This document shows positions 44,708 to 57,321 of a stretch of 64,000 nt of DNA, piece after piece. The stretch covers positions 11,175,001 through 11,239,000 of the forward strand of contig CM067530.1 in assembly GCA_034509925.1 (NCBI GenBank). Reading direction: 5' to 3'. Every line of letters starts with the position of its first letter. The stretch's first letter is position 1. Below the pieces are notes generated by a model. It had not been told where the DNA came from and made no database searches. It was given only the letters and a program-made list of their open reading frames with translations. The translations under genes and the position numbers were made by a program. This stretch comes from Hirudinaria manillensis. Lineage: Eukaryota; Annelida; Clitellata; Hirudinida; Hirudinidae.

Positions 44708-47700
44708 TCAAAGAGAACCCTGGCTTCCTTTTAAAACATCAATTTCAACGCAATACTCGAATCTTGTTTTATGACTCGTGACGACCTCTGGAGATCTTTG
44801 AACTTCTGGCCTCTGACCTTTCACAGGGCAGGTACTGTCGATGCGTACCAGCGCTGGCTCGACATTGGAGATGTTGCAATCATCGACGGTGAACGCCATC
44901 TTCACGAAGCGATTGGTCAACTCGAACTCCGTGGGAGTGGCTTCGGATTTTCCTAACCAATCCTGCTGAGGGCTCTGCTTGTCGCGTCCAATGGGATTGA
45001 ATTTCAGAAGGAGAAAGTTTGATCGGCCGACGTCTAGGTTTCGAGCGAATTAAAAATCGAGATTATATGTTCATTTTAGCATTTATTTTCGGAGATAAAT
45101 AGAAAATAAGATTATTGATCAATAATTACTTGATTTAGAAACATAGCTATTTTTAATAGCAACATAATAAATAATTGCAACGGCCTAATTTATATGGCGT
45201 CACGTCAGCAGAGACGTGTACCTTAACATTGCCCGTGACTGAACTATCAAATCATCCTCACCCTTCACCAGTAGTTCCTCGATCCTCCACATTAGTTCCC
45301 CAGTGTCTTCGTGAAACCAGGCTTCACCGCAGCTGACTTCGAAGAAATTCGACTCGGCTCGACTTCGGCTGATGAGCAGCGTTTGGAGTCGATTGAAACC
45401 CACGGTTGCTATCCTTCTGTTGACATTTCGTGCCTCGAGCATCGACGGATCTTCGAAAATCTCGAGCCATTCTTCGGGCAGAGAGAATCTCAGCAAGATG
45501 TTCTGGCATCGACGCCTGCAAGAGAGGGTCATTTTCAGTTTTATTTGTCCAGAACGGCCAGTTTTTGCCTGAGCGGAGAGAGACATTGGTAACGAGCTGA
45601 TATCTAATTCGGCTCCAGAGAAGACTTTTACTCTCATCGCTTCGAATTTTTGGCCGATATTCGAGTCGTCCAAGACTAATTCTCTTCTTTCTGAATAATC
45701 CGACAAAGCCTGGCCGCAAGTGTTGGCGTCTTTGATGGTAATCAGTTTGCCAGGAGTCTGTTCTCCCTGGGTGGCGAGAGGGTGCTCTTTCTCCCCGATT
45801 ATGTTCTCCGCGCCACTCCGTAGTTCATACCGTCGATCGTTCAAAGCTATCGTCAGTTGAAACGACTTGTTGAGGAAAAGAGTGACGAATAATTTCGTGC
45901 AGAGTTTTAAATTCGTGGCCGACCTATCGCTGCAAAAGCTAATGTCGAGGAAGCATTCGTCTACGAAGTCCAGGATTATTTCCTCTTTTCTGAAAGATTT
46001 TTGGAGTTCATGATCGCTCGCTTCGATAGTTTCTTCTCTGCTCAGAAAGTGATGGGACAGACGTTGGGAAAGCGTACGAAGGAGGCGCGCACTGCGGAAA
46101 GAACTCTTGGATTCCTTCGCCGTCGTTATGCCGTTCTTAAGAGAGGATTCAGAATTCTGGCAAGAATTTCTATTTGCTAGGTCTTCGGTATGTACTTTTC
46201 CGGATGTTTTGACGCCATCATCAGTTTTGTGCGCTTTAGATACTACTTGTTTGTCGCAGGCGTGGCCATCGCCGCTGGCGAGAAATATGGCGTCTTCCGC
46301 CGACCGCTTCAGTCGCCTCAGAGTTTCATAATTTTCGGAAGACATTTCGAGAACTTTTTCGCAATTTAAAACGTTATAAGTTTCCAGAGAGAGGCGAGGA
46401 AAGATGTTTTCCAGTTTTTTCAAGCCAAACGTAAAACTAGTCATGATGCTGCCGAAGCGACCGGCGGGCGTTGTTCCGGAGAAGCACGTTTGTTCGGTTT
46501 TGACCGGATTAGTGGCTTTCAGATAGACCTTTTCCGTGTAATTTGATTTCGATATGACGAGGTCGAATAAGCGTTTCTTGCGTCCATTAGGATCTTTTGT
46601 GACGACTATTGCTTCGAACATGTGCAGACCGGGAGTGAGTTTAATTTCGTAATGTTTTGACTTTTCGTTGTCGACTCGCAGAAGCGCCCGAGTGTTTCCC
46701 GATGATGGATGGATTTTCGACTGTATTTGTCCGTTGCTGCTGTAGTCGCCTTTTTCGACTTTCTGATTTTCTCTGGTCGTCTTTGAATTCATTTTCATAG
46801 TTATTCGAGGTGGGTTCTGAATCGTCACTGTCGACGATAGCCAATCTAAGACTGAGTTATCGAGCGTGTCGTCTCCAGAGCATTGCTTATCTCTGACCAG
46901 CAGACCTCTGAATGTCTGGTCTTCGTAGCCATCGTGACTGGCCAAGCTTGTCGAATTGCTGGACGAGACGTCCTCACAACTGACGCTGCTGTCCAGGGAT
47001 GAATTCGCAGGTGATGGTGGAGAGTGAAGCATGGACGACTGAGCTGAAGACGTTATGGATTCAGCAGAAGACGTCTTTGATTCGCTATCCAGTATTTGTC
47101 GTATTTGATCTTGATCGCTTTCGGTCTGACTTTGACCCTCTTCGTCTCTTTGTGCCAGAGTGGAGTCGTGGACGATTTCAAAGGGATTCAACTGAGATGA
47201 CTCGTGATCGTCGGAGAACGACGGTTCTTTGCTCGACTTTTCCAGGTCGCTGTCGGCGCCTGGCACAGAGATTAGACAGTACGATTCCATGTTTAATTCG
47301 CTGTTGGAAGGAGACGGCGGAGCTTCTACATTGTCGACAAAAACAAACTCCTCTGCTTGGCTTGGGTCCGTCCGGCTCGCCTCGGAGGGTTGTGGTTCCT
47401 TGTCGCAACCATCGCCGGTGCAGCCGAGAAAATCTATAGCTTCGACGTCGAGTCGTGAAGCGTTTGTCATTTCACGATGGCTTCCGGCGACTACTCTGAA
47501 GATATCGTTTCTTTCTGCAGCCTCTTCTTCGTCATCTGTAATTGTCTGGAGTGGATCAAAAAACGAACCACTCTCCGGTCCGCTATTTTCAGCGACGAAC
47601 AAGCTTTTGCAATTTTCCAAATCGCTCTCGACTGCCGGCGCTGCTGTTGACTCTGCGCTCGACTTCGTTCGATGGTCGAGTGGAGACGTCTCCGTCCATT

Positions 47701-47872
47701 CGTAGATTGTCGAAAATGGATCGAAAATTTCAAGCTGGGAAGCTTGGTTCTCGTCGCTGGAGTCGTTTGGACCCGGAGCGGGAAGGGACGAGACGATGGA
47801 GGTGGCCGGCGAATTGCCGTAGTAGTGCTCATCTATGGAGGCCGAAAAACGGTCTCGGCTGTTCCAATTCAT
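44708..47872 (-). CDS. Stonin-like clathrin adaptor with C-terminal mu-homology domain, about 978 residues
   Basis: Two exons, 47872-45262 (2.6 kb) and 45033-44708, join in phase 1 (donor GAAGG|GTGAGG, acceptor ACCTAG). The N-terminal 330 residues are acidic and serine-rich with endocytic sorting motifs: DPF (IFDPFSTI), FDPL, and NPF (QLNPFEIV) of the type that binds AP-2 ear and EH domains. The middle holds the stonin-type folded region. The C-terminus reads as a mu-homology domain: RIATVGFNRLQTLLISRS, then GELMWRIEELLVK, the strand SNFLLLKFNPIG across the splice, TPTEFELTNRF, and CVEIDVL. Stonins sort synaptotagmin during vesicle recycling. Reading past the donor gives an alternative end (TSLLT) at 45200. 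Family assignment rests on the C-terminal pattern and motifs; SGIP/FCHO-type muHD proteins are the alternative. An acceptor near 47,899 suggests a 5' UTR intron. Confidence 0.72.
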
Positions 47873-49687
47873 TTTGATCGATTCCCTGTCATCTGAGCCT
47901 GGAAAGGGTATAGATTTGGGTCACAGGGGAATTGTGCGGTGTGCATCTTTCACCTGTGGAGTCGAGTGAGTTTCTTTCTTGTCGCGAAAAAAAATTGCTG
48001 CGGGCTATATGGATTTGGAGAAGTTCTGTCTGGAAAGTAATCAACGTGAATCAATTTATATTTCGCCAAAAAATTTTCTTTCGACGTCGCCGGAAATTCT
48101 ATTTGTAAGTCGACTTTCCCGCATGTCTTGTCAAACATTCTGAATGTTCCGATTCCGTACTGCTCGGCGTTTGCGAAATTTAACCAAGTCGAGAAAATGA
48201 ATCGAGCTAAAGCATGGAGTCATGGAAAGCGGCATTTGCCGAAGGGATAATCAGACTCGAGATTCAATATTTTAAATGCATGTTTTTCTCCCAAATTAAG
48301 GAAACGCAAGCATCGTTTCAATGTGTAATTCCACTTTGGCCTCCGGCTTTCAATTAATGCCTGTTTTTTTTTTAAATTACAGGTGCGACGTGCAGATTTC
48401 TGGACAAAACTACAAAATTTCTCATGGAAAAAGCCAGAAAGGCATCAGTCCGAGAGTGGTACCGGTCAGTAGAGCCGAGTTACGTGATGGAATTACAGAA
48501 ACTCGGTAATGCCGTGGCCTTGATTTATATAATCCATGGAAAGGAGGCATATATTTTTTTACATGCTTTTATTTTTCATTTCGAAATATTATTTCCACGA
48601 GCGTTTATTGAGACGCGAATCTCGGAAATAGGATTTGATTCTAAAGCATCAATTAATCGAGACATTTGGCGAAACGATCTTCATGAGGCTGGCAAAGGCG
48701 GAGAGAGATGATGGTGCCGATAGAAATCATTACTGGGCATATTTTAGCCATGTCGGTTGCACGGCCGGACTGTCGATCCAAGCGCCGATGGCGACGGAGC
48801 CGTGCACTTACTAGATTAAATTCATCGTCGCTTTAGCAGAATTTCATTTTTGAGTCGCGCAAGATGGTTTATGGTATTTGAAAGCATGTACCATTAGGAT
48901 ATTATACGGCGATTATTTTTTCTTTCTTACTAGGAATCAAAGGTAGTGAGATACAGAAAAAGGAAACCTAACCTTCACCTGCCTGATTCTTCTGGTGTTG
49001 TAACAACTTGACTGGGAAATAGCGACAAACACGAGTTAAACAATCAACAACTGTTCTTCGTTTTGCGGAAATCGACGTTTTTAAAGTAAACACGGCTCGG
49101 AGCGGGCAGCCCACGACTGCTCTCCGGCCAACCTGCATAAGGCATTGACATTGATTTCGGAGACCGTGTGTGCTTATGAGTGCGATACGCCCGACGATAG
49201 CGCTATGGTCCTGATGGACGGACGTGTTCATACACAGAGAAGTGGTTGTAAGAATAAATAATACTCCAATCGGTTACAGTTTCGAATTACATAAGTTTAT
49301 TTTTGTCTAGTATAGCTTTAATTTTTGCATTAAAGTATAAAAGAGCAAGAGGTTATAGGGTTTTGGTGACCTAGCGAATAGATTAAATTTGTGTTAACGT
49401 GTTTAAATTATTTTTAAAATAATAAATTTATATGACAATTTAATAAAAACAGCAACTATACTTTGTCACAAACATTTCTTGTAATTAAACATCTATTGCA
49501 GGATTAAAATCTCAACTGTTTACATTTCGTTTTGTATCGGTGGAGCGAAGAAATTCCGTATTTTGAAAAATTTGTTTCACGCGCTTTAAGTATCTTTTAA
49601 ATAAGTATTTTAATTGGGAAGTGCATTATTATCAATTATTAACCGATCTAATTTAATTAATAGTAGTATACCAGTCAAACCTAATGT
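47873..49687. other. Interval upstream of the stonin-like gene and TAF1A, with unassigned open frames
   Basis: Holds 5' UTR and promoter of the stonin-like gene (minus) and of TAF1A (plus). Several frames look protein-like but cannot be joined into a gene. On plus, 48214-48322 and 48383-48505 are separated by a 60-base interval with good splice signals. Also on plus, 48631-48814 has an open frame ending ATEPCTY. On minus, 48138-47950 starts MFDKTCGKVDLQIEF. A moderately GC-rich block at about 49,080-49,230 has an 87-residue minus frame. None is recognised. Confidence 0.35.
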
Positions 49688-51130
49688 ATGGCGAATAAAG
49701 AGCCAACACTTAACAAAAGTGAGAAAAAACTTTACGAGGATTTACTGCAACTGTCTATCGACATTGCAGAAAATAAAGTATTAGATGTGGAAAACGAGAG
49801 GAATACAGACGACCTTTATTACTGGTTTTTGACGTGCAGAGATGCAAGATCGTCATCTGTTCTGAGTGATGGACGTACAATACGTCAGAACACACAAGAA
49901 ATCGATTTGCTCGTGTTAGAATTAAGAGAATGCATGCTGCTTCATAAGTGGCAGGATGCCATGAAGGTATTAGAAACTCTTTCTAAATCACCTCTCTGCA
50001 AGAGCCATTACGTTCTCTTGAAAGTTGGGTTGGAGATTATTTACAGGCTGAAATGTGGATCACAAATTTTTGACAATTTGGCAGATTTTGTTAGGAAGGA
50101 GGCCACCAGGGGAATGGAAGAGATACTGGTCGATCTTTTCAACTTCAAACTCATCAGCAGACTGCCCGATGGCATTCATAAAGAGAACGGAGGATCTGTC
50201 GTTCTCGACGATTTGTCTGAATTACTGAACAAAGTTAAAGGCAAAACTGGCAAAACAAAAATAAAGCCCAAAAACATGGTCCCCATCGAAGACGCATCCG
50301 AATTGATGAACGACTACTATTATCCGGGGCTGATAGCCTACATCAAGTGGAACGTCATCCGAATGAAGATCGACACGAAGGAGAACTCGGAAGATGAGGA
50401 GGCAGAATTGCAGAAGGCTGCAGAGAAGGCCGTTCGTTATTTCGCTGAGTGCGAGAAGTACGAAGGGGTCTGGGATGTTATCATCACAAAACATGTAGAA
50501 ATACTGGAACACCATGCCACTTACGAAAAGAATTCTGAACTATTAAAAACAGCTGAGAAGATTTTGATGGACTACGAAGAATCTTACCAGATGAATCCCA
50601 ATTCTTTGAAGATGTTGTACAAGTTTTACAAGAGGAACGTCCAATTCTTTGGTGCATCTCCATCTGTTGAAATGCTGATCAAGATCTCCAGATTACTACC
50701 TTCAGACATCCTTGTCCTGGAACTTGTATCAAGTGGAGTGGAAGAAGTTGGATTTTCCAGAATTGAATTGCTCTTCAATCTTCTGGATTACCATATTTGG
50801 AAAAACGCTGCAGAGTCGTGGAAGCTCCTAGCCAAACTTCTAGTAGAAGGCTTGTCTGATGATAAGAGAAAAGGACATGTCCTTGAATGTCTTAAATCTT
50901 GTTGGGAATTGAGAAAGGACTGGTGGCCCGAATATCATTTCCAGGAGTGGACTGGATTTGCCTCTGCAGAATTGGACCTCTCCAAAGCTTCTGTGGCCTT
51001 GCTGCTCCTTGGCAAAAAGTGCCAATTCTACAGAAGAATTGTCCATACCTTGAAGGAAGTTTCAGTCTCTACTGAAGTACTGGAACTTCTGAATAAGGCC
51101 AGGGCATTGGACATATCTCTGGATTCCTGA
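49688..51130 (+). CDS. TAF1A: TAF1A (SL1 subunit, RNA polymerase I), 480 residues, intronless
   Basis: TBP-associated factor of the SL1/TIF-IB complex at rDNA promoters. One uninterrupted frame. Matches to human TAF1A: WQDAMKVLETL (for WQQAAEYMYS), GVWDVIITKHVEILEHH, NPNSLKMLYKFYKRN, LGLEVLF-like RIELLFNLLDYH, the motif RKDWWPEYHFQEW, and ASVALLLLGKKCQFYRRIV near the end. It is mainly alpha-helical and TPR-like, with no signal or membrane segment. Human TAF1A is about 450 residues. A charged segment (KVKGKTGKTKIKPKN) near residue 185 looks lineage-specific. The start at 49688 follows another out-of-frame ATG by a few bases. Lack of introns contrasts with the split neighbours and suggests a retrocopy that replaced the parent or wholesale intron loss. 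Confidence 0.85.
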   Translation: MANKEPTLNKSEKKLYEDLLQLSIDIAENKVLDVENERNTDDLYYWFLTCRDARSSSVLSDGRTIRQNTQEIDLLVLELRECMLLHKWQDAMKVLETLSKSPLCKSHYVLLKVGLEIIYRLKCGSQIFDNLADFVRKEATRGMEEILVDLFNFKLISRLPDGIHKENGGSVVLDDLSELLNKVKGKTGKTKIKPKNMVPIEDASELMNDYYYPGLIAYIKWNVIRMKIDTKENSEDEEAELQKAAEKAVRYFAECEKYEGVWDVIITKHVEILEHHATYEKNSELLKTAEKILMDYEESYQMNPNSLKMLYKFYKRNVQFFGASPSVEMLIKISRLLPSDILVLELVSSGVEEVGFSRIELLFNLLDYHIWKNAAESWKLLAKLLVEGLSDDKRKGHVLECLKSCWELRKDWWPEYHFQEWTGFASAELDLSKASVALLLLGKKCQFYRRIVHTLKEVSVSTEVLELLNKARALDISLDS

Positions 51131-52552
51131 GCCTTGGAATGGTTTGGAGTTATTGATGTTTATTTAGATCACTGATGTTGCTAGAATTGTGTTTTTTGTT
51201 GGTATGACAATGTTTTCAGAAATGATTATAATGCTGATTTTTTTTATCTCGTTTATTAGTCTAGCTGTGCTTGAAGTTGATGTTAACTGTAACAGTGTGG
51301 TCAATATTTTCATTTAATTCCACATAACTAATCAATTTCAGATCATAATTGTGGATGTCAGAAATGGAGTCCTTGTCTACAGTCACAAAAATTCTGGGAT
51401 CAGAGAATTCACTAAAATCCAGTTACCAAGTCCATGAAAGAATCTATCTTGTTACAAATCCAGCTTGTAACTGCACTTTGGGAATCATCAAAAATGTCTG
51501 AAAGATTCAGTTTTTAAAAAGTCAAAACAATTTCTGAGAATTTTAAAGAATATAATTTTTTGCTATTTGAGATAAATTTGTCGTATCGTGTGTTATTTTT
51601 ATGCATATCTTGAACGAGTTATTTTAACATTAAGTCTCATTTGAGTGTTAAGTGAAGATCTAATAATCATTTGAATGTGATAGTTGGCTATTGTTATAAC
51701 TTTTTGTGGGGACAAGTTTTTTTAGCTTAATTTCTTTGAAATTGCGTTAGGGGTCATTTGGAAAGGTGGAGTCAGCGACCCTATGCCTGAGTCAAGGGGG
51801 TTTTCAGACCTGAGTGGTTTGCCAGGGTCACGGCTTAATATTTGACGAATACAGTTCAAATTAAATTGGTCGTGGTCTGGATCTCAAAATAAGAGGGAGT
51901 CTTAATTGTATATCAAATAAGACTTACCGGGGATTACTCGAAAATATAGTGCACATTGCGGGATGTAATAAAATTAATAATTTTATAAAAAGTCTCCCAG
52001 TTACCAAAAATAAAATTTTATTATTTGAAGAGAATGTAAACAAATATTTGGTGTTTTTCGCACTTCGCTCAGATGTTGAAGAACGTGTTTCAAAGGTTCT
52101 CGCTAAACTGAATAGTATTAGTTGCTCAGCGGTTTAAGTCTAATTGAATTATTTCACATAAAGGTTTGTAAAGAAAGTTATGTAAATTCATTTTTGCTTG
52201 TTTATTTATCTTGACTGTTTCCTAGCGACCGCTGACGCACCACTGCCGCTTGCTGGCTGTCAAATTTTTATTTATTATATGTTTGGAATGCTTGTGTTGA
52301 AGTTTAAAGAAACATTGCTTTGATGAATCAGATATATGTAATTTGTTCATCGCCTAAAATGATACCTAACTAAAACTTGCTTTGTGTAACGTTCATTTTA
52401 TAAGCTGGAAATTTTTCTATTATGCGCTGCTTTTTTTAAAAGTAAATACCCCAACTATTTATAAATTGTCAATCTAAACAAGTTTCTGAATGAGCTCTAG
52501 ATGAAATTACTTTGATAATATAACATCATTAATTATATGTCACAGATCAATT
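51131..52552. other. Intergenic stretch with one unassigned frame
   Basis: TAF1A 3' UTR, then AT-rich DNA. Between about 51,750 and 51,960 GC rises. A frame open from about 51,866 to a stop at 52,137 encodes YLVFFALRSDVEERVSKVL near its end but has no in-frame ATG. A short ATG frame at about 51,782 (MPESRGFSDL) with a GT could be its first exon. I recognise neither. No snRNA, tRNA or SRP signature could be confirmed in the GC-richer part. Confidence 0.35.
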
Positions 52553-54479
52553 ATGGACAAATTCTCATCAGGCAATGAGGATCTGACTTCTTCAGCTTCA
52601 GATGATGAAACAAATTCCAGTTTTTTGTCGCCTGTTGATGATGATGTGGAAGGACAGGAGCTTACATCAGATGAAGAAACTGAGAATGTCAGTGAAAGGT
52701 GAGCCACAGTTGATGAGTTTATATTATTAAGTGTGGAGATAATAATAAGGAACACGATCAATTATATTAAAAAGAAATATGATTGTCTTTTTATTGGAAT
52801 GCAAATTCATACATTTTTACTAATTCATTCATCAACTTAAACCCACGATAACCCGACTTGCAATGTTTTAAGTGTCAGCCATCCCATGCAAAACTATACC
52901 ACTGGCAACAGGACGACCATCTTTAAGTTCAAGGCAGAGGCTGTCGTGAATGACCTTCCAGAACATAAGGACCTAGCAGGTTTGACAATTTTTTTTGGGT
53001 ATAAAGTGGTAATTGCAAGTATATAATTAATATTTATTTTGAAATAACTATTTTATCAAGAAATTCATCATCTAGTAATTTTATCTTAGAAATTTTAATC
53101 AAAAATACATGAAAACATAATTAAATGCGCAGTAATTAAATCGACCACTTAAAATGCTGATCAATGGCAATGCCAAAAATAACCTGAATGACTTATTATT
53201 ATTATTTTTATTATTATTATTATTAATCACTTTTATTTATCGTATTACTCTGTATACTGAACCGCATTCTCCGTCTCAACAGCCAAGCACCGATTGACCT
53301 ACAAGCAGGGCACCAGCTCGTGTCGCCTCATCGCGAACCTCTTCCGCGGTCACGGATTCAGGGAGACGGACCAAGACGGCGTCGACTACAACGTCTGCTG
53401 GATGGGGTCGCACGTCAAGCCGCAGTTCCTCGCCTCCATGCAGTCTTTCCAGAGGGTCAACCACTTCCCCAGGTTAGGATTGGTGATGATGATGATTATG
53501 ATTGTGGTAATGGTGATGATGACGATGACCTTATCCTTGGATATTATAATGAGCTGGCTCGAAGCTTATGAATGAGCACTCGAGAATTTTGTCAAGAGTC
53601 GGTGCTAGATGCGAAAGATTGTGATAACATTGTATATGATAATGATGTTTACAATCATTTTAATCCTGCAGCTGCTAACAATAGACTTATTAAAGATAAG
53701 TCTGCCGTATTTTTCTTGACCGACAGCCTTCAGATTGCTTTCATTTTCAACTTTTCAGGTCTTTCGAAATCACACGAAAGGACAGGCTGTACAAGAACAT
53801 AGAGAAAATGCAGCAGGCCAAGGTGGGCTGAGATCTAGATGGAGTTCATTAATATGCAGAATTAGGATTAATATTAAGCTCATTATTATGTATCGCACAT
53901 AATTGTTAATTTATTTTATATCTCGGTTCTGACTCGAGGACCTCTCGAGTTGTTGTAGCCTGTCGTGTCACAAGATACTTCAGTTTGGAATAATTTATGC
54001 GAGCTCATTAACATTTCTGTAATAGGTGAATGACAAAATAAACTAAATAAAATTATTCTATTTAATGATTACAGGGCTTCAAAAACTTTGACTTTGTGCC
54101 TCAGACTTTCATCCTGCCGACAGAATACAATGCCTTTTATGGTCAGTTCTTCTCCGTTTTTGCTGTTAAATATGCATCTTTTGTTATGTTCCTTTAGCTT
54201 TTCTGTACCATGAATAATTGACTGACTCATGCATATTCATCAATTCCAGCCAAGTGTCACAAGGAGAAGTGTACCTGGATTGTCAAGCCGACTGCCCTTT
54301 CGAGGGGAAGGGGCATCTTCTTAACTAACAACGTGAGTATAAATGGCTGATGATGATGATCATGATCATGAAGTGTTGCCATCTGTGATGATGATGATGA
54401 TGATGATCATGCAGTGTTGCCATCTATGATGGTGATGATGATGATGATGATGATCATGAAGTGTTGCCATCTGTGATGG

Positions 54480-54510
<31 letters not shown>

Positions 54511-55885
54511 CATGCAGTGTTGCCGTCTGTGATGATGATGATGATTGCATTAGTTGTGACTAAGAATGAATGAATGATTGATTGTTTTGAAAGTAAATTG
54601 ATTTCCCATGAACTAAAAATGATTTCCTGCAGCCCGATCAATGCCCGAGCGGAGACAAGGCAGTTGCCTGCAAGTACATCACGAATCCTCTTCTCATAGA
54701 TGGTGAGTACCTTTGACCAACTTTTGTTGTCGCATGACATCTTTTACTGGCCTCCGATTGGCTGCTCTTAGAAGATTTAAATTTGATTCGTTGATTTCAC
54801 TGACGGGACGTTTTGTCAATGCATTTGCGGTGTCTTTTTTAACTCTGTTCTTATTTTAGGACTCAAATTTGACATCAGACTCTACGTGGCCGTGACCTCG
54901 TTCGACCCGTTGGTCGTATACCTCTATGAGGAGGGCCTGACCCGATTTGCCACCATCCCATTCGACAAGAGTGTCAGGGCCCTCAACAACACCTGCATGC
55001 ACCTGACCAATTACAGCGTGAATAAAAAGAGCACGACCTTCGTGGGGTTAGTACAGGGACGAACCCGAGCAGTTCTATCGTTTTTTAATGTCTTCTATTT
55101 CTGAAAGTTGACTCATTTGCAAGAATATGCAGTGATGAAAATTTAAATAATTATTAATACATAATAATTAAAACCAGAATAATTAATGAATTAATAGTTA
55201 ATTGACATTTTTCATTCTTCTCAGGAACAAGAATTCAGAGGTTGAAAATGAGGGGAGCAAGTGGACCTTGGGTGCCCTGTTGAGGTACCTTAAGGAAGAG
55301 GGACATGACACAACAGGTGAGTGAAAAGCATTTTTATAAAGACCTCGCCAGCAACTCCAACAACAGACAGACAGGCCAACGTTTATAATAACCTGCACAA
55401 TAGTATCATTATCACTATCATAATCACCGTCAATCCTGTTCGTAACAATCGATTGAATCCCAATTGAATTCAAACAGCTCTCATGTTGTCAATCGAGGAC
55501 GTCATCATAAAAACGATGATCGCAGGAGAAGCTCCGATCTCGACCTCCTGTAAATCATTCGTCAACTTCAAGTCGAACTGCTTCGGTGAGAACCTTCGAC
55601 CGCCTTTTTTGTCGCCTAATTATTAGTTATTATTATTTATTAATTATTAGTTAATCTAACTTATTAAAATTAATCAATTTATTGTCCTCAACTGGCCAAT
55701 AAGATGTCCTTAAGCAGCCAATTGATTTAAATTAGTTTATTGTTTTTTTATATAAATAATAATTTAATTAATTAATCTGTTTACTTGTTTTCCATTGCAT
55801 GAATTTTTTTTGGTTGGTACTGCTACCTCATTAATCAATTGTATCCTTTATTTTTGACTTTATTATTATTATTATTATTATTGTA

Positions 55886-55956
<71 letters not shown>

Positions 55957-57290
55957 ACCATTCGTCGTCTTTAAAATTCAGAGCTGTTCGGTTTTGACAT
56001 CCTGTTGGACGAGAACTTCAAACCTTGGGTTCTCGAAGTAAATCTTTCCCCCTCGTTGGCCTGGTGAGTCGATCGGTCTCTTTGTTGTCCCCTGAAGTTA
56101 ATTTTAACCTCGTAGTCGACTTTAATGCTTATATCTTGTTTATTAACTTGACTCTCGTTCATTAACATCTCGTTCATCAACAGCGACGCTCCTCTGGATT
56201 TGAAAGTGAAGTCGAACATGGTCTCCGACCTCTTAAATTTAATCGGTGAGTTTTTTGGTGGTTTATTTCTCGTTGATTTCTAAAAACCGTGTCGTCAAAA
56301 ACTTAATTCGAGCACAAATTGCAATCGACTGCAGGCGTGGAATGCCAGGATCCGGTGACGAGGAAGAACTTCGCTAATCTCGCTGCAAACAAGATGAAGA
56401 CGACGAAAGTCGGGGTAGGTTATTTACGTTGTTGGTATTAAAAATGCCTTTGGAACCGATCATCATCCTACGTTGCCTGTTGTCACCCTTATCAACTCCT
56501 ATGCATTGCCTGCCTTTACACCGAAAAATAATGAACGTTTAAAAACAACAACAACAAAAAATAAACGTACTTTTCAGAGGCTATGGTGGAGAAAGAAAAT
56601 CTGTCTTCACCAGAGGGTCTTCAGGGTGAGGCGGGTTGGTTGATGATGCTGATGATGATGGCAATGATGATGGATAATGATGGTGATGCTGCTGCTAGTG
56701 AGGATGATAGCAATTATCAAATGTACTCAACCTGGTGTAATAATAGTTAAGGGCAATAGTAACAGTTTGTTATCAATTAACTGATAACATTGACATTCAA
56801 TCTACCAAACAGAACCGAGAAGCTTCTTCTATAAACAACGTCAACCAGGAATCGGCAACGTCGCCCCTGCTGACCAATGAGGAGCAGAGGATGTTGTCGA
56901 AGGTCAAGGATGAGTTCGAGAGGCGGGGCAATTGGGTGCGAATATTTCCAACCGAGACCTCCTGGAATACTTACAGGTGAGAGGGCGTGTATCTGAAGGT
57001 TCTACTACGAGTGATCCGATTGGATGTCGACTCGTAACCTGGACTTTGGGATTGGCCGGCTCCATTGCAAGTGAGGTTTTAAAATTTATGAAATTTATTC
57101 ACATTTCAGGGAGCTGTTCCTGTTTCTCACTCCGAACAACATCATCTTGAACAGGGAACTGTTTGCCGAAAGGTGAGTCATCTCTATACATACATACATA
57201 CATACATACATACATACATACATACATACATACATACATACATACATACATACATACATACATACATACATACATACATACATACATACA

Positions 57291-57321
<31 letters not shown>

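Noticed and set aside
47491..47877. Plus-strand and alternate-frame ORFs over the stonin-like gene
   Set aside because: Shadow frames of a continuous 870-codon minus-strand frame with consistent motifs.
51900..51960. Sequence resembling the U1 snRNA 5' end (GACTTACC)
   Set aside because: Only eight bases agree; the stem-loops and an Sm site could not be found.
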